From: an uncultured Chitinophagaceae bacterium
GTDB taxonomy: Bacteria > Bacteroidota > Bacteroidia > Chitinophagales > Chitinophagaceae
Direction: 5' to 3'
Assembly: GCA_946885665.1 (NCBI GenBank)
Contig: CAMPGT010000180.1
Coordinates: 1 to 8,116 of the forward strand
Length of the DNA stretch: 8,116 bases
In this document: in pieces, positions 5,984 through 8,116 of the stretch
Numbering within the stretch: position 1 is the first letter of the stretch
How the letters are laid out: each line of letters opens with the position of its first letter
The notes under the pieces: model-generated
What the model was told of the DNA's origin: nothing
The model's input: the letters and a program-made list of their open reading frames with translations, nothing else
Database searches by the model: none
Made by a program: the position numbers and the translations under genes

Positions 5984-6589
5984 TTAGCGCAATTCGGTGT
6001 CAGAAAGGCTTTTCTTCAATTCATCCAGGTGCTTACCGAAGTCTTTATAAAAACGCGACCGTGACAGCAAAACAGACATTACGATTAGTACGGCATAACC
6101 GCCGATGCGAAGCGAAAGATCTACGCGATACCAGGGCTCCATTAATTGTGCGGTACCCTCGTTCCGAAAAGCCTCAATAAAAATAACGAGGATAACAACT
6201 CCCGCCAGCGAAATAAAGCGATAAAACCATAACATCCGGCGCAAAGAACGCAGTTGACGCTGCAATTGATCCGCCACAGGGGCATCCGTTTTCCCCATCA
6301 TTCCAAGAATAACGTGCACGACCGAAAAAAAGATGCAAGCGAGGATGATAACGGCTACAAAAAGCCCCAGAAAAGGATCGGTTCGCAGGTCGGGCGTTGT
6401 CAATGCCTGAATGATGAGAACGGCAAAAAGAAATGGGATGATGACAGCCTGCCGGGTGAGCGCAGCTTTTAACGAGGCCACCGGGCCGTGGCTTTTTTGT
6501 TGACTGAGTTCCATAATTTTGTTTTTTGAAGTGGAAGTATGCGTTGATTGATGGGTTTGCCATTCATTTTTAAGATCATCGAGTTCCAT
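5984..6589 (-). CDS. Four-helix membrane protein of unknown function, paired with an ECF sigma factor
   Basis: I do not recognise a named family for this 201-residue protein. It opens with MELDDLKNEWQ, a start I recall as common in small Bacteroidota membrane proteins encoded after ECF sigma genes. A soluble N-terminal stretch of about 45 residues is followed by four predicted membrane helices (about 47-65, 73-97, 122-141, 159-176) and a charged C-terminal tail (FGKHLDELKKSL). Its start lies only 4 bp after the sigma-factor stop, so the two are almost certainly co-transcribed. By position, it could act as an anti-sigma factor holding the sigma factor through its cytoplasmic N-terminus, but no zinc-binding anti-sigma motif or FecR domain is visible, so this is inference. 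Its stop is 103 bp before the hydrolase operon's leader promoter block. Confidence 0.8.
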   Translation of the reverse strand: MELDDLKNEWQTHQSTHTSTSKNKIMELSQQKSHGPVASLKAALTRQAVIIPFLFAVLIIQALTTPDLRTDPFLGLFVAVIILACIFFSVVHVILGMMGKTDAPVADQLQRQLRSLRRMLWFYRFISLAGVVILVIFIEAFRNEGTAQLMEPWYRVDLSLRIGGYAVLIVMSVLLSRSRFYKDFGKHLDELKKSLSDTELR

Positions 6590-6593
6590 AACG

Positions 6594-7085
6594 TTATGTA
6601 TTTGTAAGTTGTCTTAATTTCTCTTTTACTCTGCTCATTTTGACGCGCAAGGTGCTTTCACTTATTCCTAATATCGTTTCCATCTCTTTGTACGACTTGT
6701 CTTCCAGGTAGAGTAAAGTGAGTGCCTTTTCAATTTTATTCAATTGGTCAATGGCCTTATGCAATTCACGAAGCTGCTCATCGTCGGGCGGTGCAGAATC
6801 GTCTGTCATTTCAGGAACGGCTTCCCGTTGCACGGTAGGTATGGTCTTTTTCTTTTTACGAATACCGGCAATGGCGGTGTTGAGGGCCACCTGAAATAGC
6901 CATGTGCTGAATTTTGCGTCACCGCGAAACCTGTCAAATGACTGCCACGCCTGCACCATAATTTCCTGAAAGAGATCCTGCCTGTCTTCTTCCGTCTGGC
7001 CATACAATCGGCATATCTTCCAGATGAGTGGCTCTTTCCCTGCAATTTGTTCGGTGAAAGTATCCTGTCGTTGTTGTTGGCCCAA
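6594..7085 (-). CDS. ECF-type RNA polymerase sigma factor (sigma-70 family)
   Basis: The 163-residue protein has both ECF regions. Region 2 (about 15-80) contains DLFQEIMVQAWQSFDRFRG and the -10-recognition segment FSTWLFQVALNTAI; region 4 (about 105-160) contains the helix-turn-helix SYKEMETILGISESTLRVKMSRVKEKL. The length is normal for the family. The start is TTG at 7085: an in-frame stop at 7101-7103 lies just upstream, and the first in-frame ATG would delete half of region 2, so TTG is the best choice. It is followed after 4 bp by the membrane protein. A candidate ECF promoter lies about 25 bp upstream, suggesting autoregulation. I see no ECF-type promoter in front of susC or the hydrolase operon, so a link to those genes is not supported. 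Confidence 0.95.
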   Translation of the reverse strand: MGQQQRQDTFTEQIAGKEPLIWKICRLYGQTEEDRQDLFQEIMVQAWQSFDRFRGDAKFSTWLFQVALNTAIAGIRKKKKTIPTVQREAVPEMTDDSAPPDDEQLRELHKAIDQLNKIEKALTLLYLEDKSYKEMETILGISESTLRVKMSRVKEKLRQLTNT

Positions 7086-7107
7086 TGCGCTCGATTTTAA
7101 CTATCAG

Positions 7108-7132
7108 TAGTCGGAAACGCGAAAATGTTACA
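7108..7132 (-). promoter_or_regulatory. Candidate ECF-type promoter for the sigma-factor operon
   Basis: On the minus strand TGTAACA (7132-7126) and CGACTA (7113-7108) are separated by 12 nt (13 nt between GTAAC and CGAC). The pair resembles the -35 'xGxAAC' and -10 'CGxCT'-type elements of ECF-dependent promoters, though the spacer is a little short. It would place transcription start about 15-20 nt before the TTG start codon. The element sits in the 60-bp gap after the carbohydrate-binding gene. Confidence 0.45.
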
Positions 7133-7145
7133 AACACGCCGAAAT

Positions 7146-7889
7146 TTATTCAAAAACTATTGGCTGAAAATGATTGAGCGCATGGAAGCCTGTTGTCATG
7201 CTGGGTGACCAGGAATATTCGGTCTGTTTGCCGCCGTCGTAGTCGATCCGGCAGAAATTTGCGTTCCAGGTTGTTCCGCTTTTGGGAGGCGTATTCGGCA
7301 GCAAAGCAAGCACCTGGTAAGGAATAAACACCTCGGCGGTCCATGAAGTGATAGTCGCGCCTATTTCCTGTTTGCCGCCATTGATCTTAACCAGTCTTTT
7401 TATGAGCTTGTCCTCCTTGTTCTCGCCGGGCCATGGCGACCAGGCGAGCGTTTGCCCGTCCAGGCGGGCAAGCGTTAACACAAGTTCTTTCCCTAATGGA
7501 TTTATTTCGTATTCGAAGTATTGGCCCGAGGATGGATCGGGATGAAAGAATACTTCGAACACATCCCCATCGTAAATATTTTCAAAGTCGTTCCAGGGCT
7601 GAGTTGTTATCTTTCGATCGGTGCCGCTGAAAAGAAGGTAGATTCCCTTCTGAGAGTACATCATTTTGCTTTTGGAAACATAATGATTACTACCGGGTTG
7701 AATTTTTATGAACTCCGCCCATTTTATATCGGTCCATTGTGAATTACTTCCCGAACCATCAATTTCAAAGTCAGCGCATCGTTTTACGAGGTATGGCGCC
7801 GAAGTATCTTTGCCCGGCGCAGCCATGCTGAGGTCGGGAAAAGCCGTAAACAACGCTGCTATGCAAAAAAAGACGATGAATGCTCTCAT
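7146..7889 (-). CDS. Exported carbohydrate-binding family-9-like protein
   Basis: The 247-residue product starts with a Sec signal peptide (about 1-23, FIVFFCIAALFTAF, likely cleavage after SMA). The rest matches the CBM9-like/DOMON-related beta-sandwich proteins common in Bacteroidota: FEIDGSGSNSQW (41-52), a strand with GIYLLFSGTD (82-91), YDGDVFEVFFHPDP (106-119), YFEYEINPLG (124-133), WTAEVFIPY (183-191), WNANFCRIDYDG (208-219) and a C-terminal SWSPS...FHALNHFQPIVF. Such proteins are thought to bind sugars, but many have no assigned ligand. The Cys at position 9 lacks a lipobox, so it is probably a soluble periplasmic or secreted protein. It precedes the ECF sigma gene by 60 bp on the same strand; shared transcription is possible but the putative ECF promoter between them argues for some independence. 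Confidence 0.85.
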   Translation of the reverse strand: MRAFIVFFCIAALFTAFPDLSMAAPGKDTSAPYLVKRCADFEIDGSGSNSQWTDIKWAEFIKIQPGSNHYVSKSKMMYSQKGIYLLFSGTDRKITTQPWNDFENIYDGDVFEVFFHPDPSSGQYFEYEINPLGKELVLTLARLDGQTLAWSPWPGENKEDKLIKRLVKINGGKQEIGATITSWTAEVFIPYQVLALLPNTPPKSGTTWNANFCRIDYDGGKQTEYSWSPSMTTGFHALNHFQPIVFE

Positions 7890-7993
7890 TGAACTATCGT
7901 TAAGCTATCATGCAGAAATTAAATATAAGATATCTGGCGATACGGATCATCCATGCAAACTTCTTAATTTTCAGGTTCAACAACAGCAAACCC
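7890..7993. other. 104-bp divergent intergenic region
   Basis: This gap separates the minus-strand CBM9-like gene from the plus-strand VOC gene and must hold promoters for both directions unless the plus gene is transcribed otherwise. Weak -7 look-alikes are TATATTTA on the minus strand (7927-7920) and TAATTTTC on the plus strand (7965-7972). Neither has a well-placed TTTG at -33, so both are low-confidence. No copy of the CAAACGTTTG operator is present. Confidence 0.3.
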
Positions 7994-8116
7994 ATGGAAC
8001 ATAGAGCCCGGTCGATCCGACCGTTTATCGGTGCCAAAGACTACGAAGTATCCCGCCGCTTTTACCGCGAGCTGGGCTTCGAAGAAGTTGTCCTGAGCCA
8101 CAACATGTCGTTATTC
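7994..8116 (+). CDS. VOC (glyoxalase/bleomycin-resistance) family protein, N-terminal fragment cut by right edge
   Basis: The frame opens at ATG 7994 and stays open for 41 codons to the window end. The translation includes IRPFIGAKDYEVSRRFYRELGFEEV (in two parts: IRPFIGAKDYE, then VSRRFYRELGFEEV), the classic first beta-alpha-beta unit of vicinal-oxygen-chelate proteins (pattern PF..V.DYe.s..FY..LGF). Full members have roughly 110-150 residues, so most of the gene lies to the right. The function within this broad superfamily cannot be told from the fragment. It is the only plus-strand gene here and is divergent from the rest, so it is probably unrelated to the hydrolase operon. Confidence 0.85.
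   Translation, partial: MEHRARSIRPFIGAKDYEVSRRFYRELGFEEVVLSHNMSLF

Noticed and set aside
5975..5990. TAACGGCGTTA near the stop of the membrane-protein gene as a terminator
   Set aside because: The stem is only four base pairs, overlaps the stop codon, and has no T-tract after it on the minus strand.
1..8116. Insertion sequence, CRISPR array, tRNA or phage-defence genes
   Set aside because: No transposase, regularly spaced repeats, cloverleaf sequence or defence-type domain could be seen on either strand.

Overview
The window looks like a chromosomal stretch from a member of the Bacteroidota, most likely near Chitinophagaceae or Sphingobacteriales. The evidence is a SusC-type TonB-linked outer-membrane protein, promoters resembling the Bacteroidota -7 element (TAnnTTTG), weak or absent Shine-Dalgarno sequences, and an ECF sigma factor followed by a small 'MELDDLKNEW...' membrane protein. 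Every gene except the last is on the minus strand. I see no insertion sequence, tRNA, rRNA or CRISPR array.

Layout, in the direction of minus-strand transcription (right to left). A signal-peptide protein of the family-9 carbohydrate-binding-module-like type (7146-7889) is followed by an ECF sigma factor (6594-7085, TTG start, with a candidate ECF promoter just upstream) and a four-helix membrane protein (5984-6589). Next is a four-gene operon: a metal-dependent TIM-barrel amidohydrolase (4803-5759), a DegT/DnrJ/EryC1/StrS aminotransferase with a twin-arginine signal (3369-4766), a second amidohydrolase with a twin-arginine signal (2361-3311), and a third amidohydrolase-like protein (1565-2371) that has lost the usual metal ligands and overlaps the previous gene by 11 bp. 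After a 469-bp regulatory gap comes the N-terminal 365 residues of a SusC protein (1-1095), which runs off the left edge. At the far right, on the plus strand, is the start of a VOC/glyoxalase-family gene (7994-8116, cut by the edge).

The main result is regulatory. The promoter regions of susC and of the amidohydrolase/aminotransferase operon share one module. Each has a LacI-like operator (CAAACGTTTG or CAATCGTTTG, with the same right flank). Each has an identical AACGAATCTA block, which reads TAGATTCGTT on the transcribed strand. The operator-to-block spacing is 46 bp, centre to centre, in both. This ties the outer-membrane importer to the catabolic or modifying operon as one regulon, although no regulator gene is in the window. 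Both leaders can also fold: the operon leader into a long GAAA-capped hairpin followed by a T-rich tract, the susC leader into a possible three-way junction.

Working model (inference): SusC, with a SusD presumably to the left, imports a saccharide, cyclitol or related compound. The Tat-type enzymes then act on it in the periplasm through a transamination and TIM-barrel hydrolase, lactonase or decarboxylase steps. The substrate cannot be named from sequence alone.
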